Below, piece by piece: positions 62,441 through 64,000 of a stretch of DNA of 64,000 bases. Each line of letters begins with the position of its first letter. The first letter of the stretch is position 1. This DNA comes from Lentzea jiangxiensis. Its GTDB lineage: Bacteria; Actinomycetota; Actinomycetes; Mycobacteriales; Pseudonocardiaceae. The notes beneath the pieces are model-generated. The model did not search any database, had not been told where the DNA came from, and saw only the letters and a program-made list of their open reading frames with translations. The DNA lies in assembly GCF_900104175.1 (NCBI RefSeq), contig NZ_FNIX01000001.1:248001-312000 (forward strand), read 5' to 3'. The position numbers and the translations under genes are program-made.

Positions 62441-64000
62441 CTAGGCGCTGCCGAACGGCTTGTCGTAGCTCAGCAGGAAGTTCGGCGAGCGCCACTCCAG
62501 CGAGACCTGACGTTGGATGGACGACTTCGAGCCGTCCTTCTTCTCGACTTCCAGCGTCACCACGAAGTAGTAGGGCTGCCGTTCCTCGACGCTGGTGACC
62601 TTGCTCTTCTTGATGGCGCCCCAGAAGGTCCGGAAACCGTCCATGCCGCCGGGGTACTGGCCGTGGAAGTTGCCGTTGCCCATCGCCCAGGCCTCGTCCG
62701 GCTTCTTCGGGGCGAGCTCGAAGTAGTCCTCGACCAGGGTCTTCTTGTCACCGTCGGTCGGGGTCTCGGTCCACTGGCCGGCCTTGCCCGACGACTTGGG
62801 CGGCGTCGACTGCTCCGTCGGGTCGTTGCCCTGCGTCTGCTGGGTCGAGGTGCTCGCGCCCGCGTTGTTGTTCTGGCCGTTGCCGCCGCTGCCGTTCGAG
62901 ATCATGCTCGCGAACATGATGCCGATGACCGCCGCCGCCACGATGGCGAGCGCGGTGTAGACGGTCGACTTCTTGCTCTTCGTCGCCGACGACAGCGCCG
63001 CGGGTCGTGCGGGCTTCGGGCGCTGCGAGTACTGGGGTGCGGCGGCCGGGCGGTGGTTCGACGGCTGCTGCTGCGTGGACACGGCCCGCGGCGGCGTGTG
63101 CATGTCCACCCGCGTCGCGTTGAGCGGCGGCGGTGGGGTCGGCTGGGCGTGCTGCGGCGGGAGGGCCCGCGTGGCGGCCTGCTGCTGCGGCTGCTGCACC
63201 GGGGCGCCGCGCCACGACGGCGGGTGGCTCGGTGCGACCACGGCGGGCGTGAAAGCGGGGATGGCCTGGCCGTTCGCGACGGCGGCGAGCGCGTCGCGGG
63301 CCTCGGCCATGGTCGGCCGGTCCTCCGGCTCCGCTCTCAGCAGGCGCATCAGCAACGCGGTCAGCGGGCCGGCGTTGCGCGGCGGGTTGACCTTGCCGGA
63401 AGCGACCTTGTGCAGCAGCGCGATGGTGTTCTCGCTCAGGCCGAACGGCGGCTCGCCCTCGATCGCCGCGTACAGCGTGGAGCCGAGTGAGAACACGTCG
63501 GACGGCGAGCCGGGGTCGTAGCCCTTGGCCACCTCGGGGGCGAGGTAGGCCGGGGTGCCCGCGAGCATGCCCGTCGCGGTGACGGTGACGTCACCGGTCG
63601 CGCGGGAGATGCCGAAGTCGGTGATCTTGACGGTGCCGTCGTCACCGAGGAGCACGTTGCCGGGCTTGATGTCCCGGTGCACGATGCCCGCGTTGTGCGC
63701 GGCGGCGAGCGCGGAGGCCACCTGCATGCCGATCGAGGCCACGTCGCGCGGCGGGAGCGTGCCGCGTTCGGACAGCACCGCCGAGAGGCTCTTGGACGGC
63801 AGGTACTCCATCACGAGCCACGGCTGGCTGTCGTCCTCGGCCACGTCGTACACGGCGACCGCGTGCGGGTGCTGGAGACGCGCGGCGATCCGCCCCTCGC
63901 GCATGGCCCGTCGCTTCGCCTCGTCCGTGTCGGCTTCGGCGAGTCCGGGCTGCAGGAGGAGTTGCTTGACCGCGACGGTGCGGTGCAGGCGTTCGTCGTG
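62441..64000 (-). CDS. Receptor-type serine/threonine protein kinase, 5' end outside window
   Basis: The frame runs through the right edge: codons between 63905 and 64000 read HDERLHRTVAVKQLLLQPG, which contains the catalytic Lys, so the ATG at 63904 is not the start. HRDIKPGN, DFGIS and YLAPE follow. A Pro/Gln-rich juxtamembrane region, one membrane helix and an outside domain (YFELAPKKPDEAWAMG, NTF2-like) match the kinase at 58470-59756, so the two are paralogues. Confidence 0.92.
   Translation of the reverse strand, partial: HDERLHRTVAVKQLLLQPGLAEADTDEAKRRAMREGRIAARLQHPHAVAVYDVAEDDSQPWLVMEYLPSKSLSAVLSERGTLPPRDVASIGMQVASALAAAHNAGIVHRDIKPGNVLLGDDGTVKITDFGISRATGDVTVTATGMLAGTPAYLAPEVAKGYDPGSPSDVFSLGSTLYAAIEGEPPFGLSENTIALLHKVASGKVNPPRNAGPLTALLMRLLRAEPEDRPTMAEARDALAAVANGQAIPAFTPAVVAPSHPPSWRGAPVQQPQQQAATRALPPQHAQPTPPPPLNATRVDMHTPPRAVSTQQQPSNHRPAAAPQYSQRPKPARPAALSSATKSKKSTVYTALAIVAAAVIGIMFASMISNGSGGNGQNNNAGASTSTQQTQGNDPTEQSTPPKSSGKAGQWTETPTDGDKKTLVEDYFELAPKKPDEAWAMGNGNFHGQYPGGMDGFRTFWGAIKKSKVTSVEERQPYYFVVTLEVEKKDGSKSSIQRQVSLEWRSPNFLLSYDKPFGSA

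Noticed and set aside
62441..63904. Kinase starting at ATG 63904
   Set aside because: The catalytic Lys segment is encoded upstream of it in the same frame up to the window edge, so the gene is cut by the window.

Overview
This window comes from a GC-rich, filamentous, sporulating actinomycete, most likely of the Pseudonocardiales (a Lentzea-, Saccharothrix- or Actinosynnema-like organism). Evidence: third-position GC bias, frequent GTG starts, 4-nt start/stop overlaps, an ESX-4-type secretion locus beside rplM-rpsI-glmM, an HrcA/CIRCE-controlled groES-groEL1, WhiB, BldM-like, ShbA/SigD and SsgA-family proteins, and Hanks-type kinases. From left to right the order resembles the Mycobacterium tuberculosis stretch Rv3449 (mycP4) to Rv3396c (guaA), with lineage-specific insertions. 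This comparison is from memory; no search was run.

Layout. 1-13.2 kb: type VII secretion (ESX-4) locus: mycosin (cut by the window edge), eccD, divergent eccC, an unusual 1-kb hairpin-rich spacer, an AfsR/SARP-type regulator, an Hsp70-like T7SS-associated membrane protein, a small acidic-tailed protein, and two Esx/WXG100-type proteins. 13.4-15.9 kb: rplM, rpsI, glmM. 15.9-20.1 kb: a second putative T7SS cargo cluster (two tiny Pro-rich membrane proteins, an EspC/Esx-like protein, a 920-residue WXG-bearing repeat protein and a second acidic-tailed protein). 20.1-29.5 kb: hydrolase, glmS, nnr, alr, hydrolase, tsaE, tsaB, rimI, tsaD. 29.6-33.8 kb: a three-gene extracytoplasmic glycosylation module and a PhoD-type phosphatase. 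33.8-42.1 kb: groES-groEL1, whiB3-like, MerR/B12-like regulator, helical protein, BldM-like orphan regulator, ShbA/SigD sigma factor and RsdA-like anti-sigma factor, DUF5319 protein. 42.2-54.5 kb: guaB, guaB3, cholesterol-oxidase-like ChoD, an MBL/FAD-monooxygenase pair, a Tat-exported bicovalent flavoprotein, an aldehyde dehydrogenase, a phosphotransferase and guaA. 54.6-64 kb: a PspC/LiaF-type envelope-stress module with its two-component system, a PAP2-like protein, two receptor-type Ser/Thr kinases, an SsgB-like protein and a divergent EamA/LysR pair.

How the genes work together. The ESX-4 core (eccC, eccD, mycP) would export small WXG100-fold substrates. Two substrate sets lie in the window (12.3-13.1 kb and 16.5-20.1 kb). 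Both are preceded, at nearly the same distance (about 120 bp), by a near-identical 15-bp sequence, and each set has a neighbouring protein with the same acidic C-terminal tail. I read this as a second cargo locus co-regulated with the ESX-4 Esx pair. The other most unusual structure is the 6.4-7.1 kb spacer, where hairpin cassettes are duplicated with stems that changed sequence but kept pairing, beside two pairs of TCACAC repeats spaced 11 bp apart in front of the SARP gene. The rest is mainly conserved housekeeping (peptidoglycan precursors, tRNA t6A modification, chaperonin, GMP synthesis) plus developmental regulators. I saw no tRNA or rRNA gene, no CRISPR array, no insertion sequence and no prophage.
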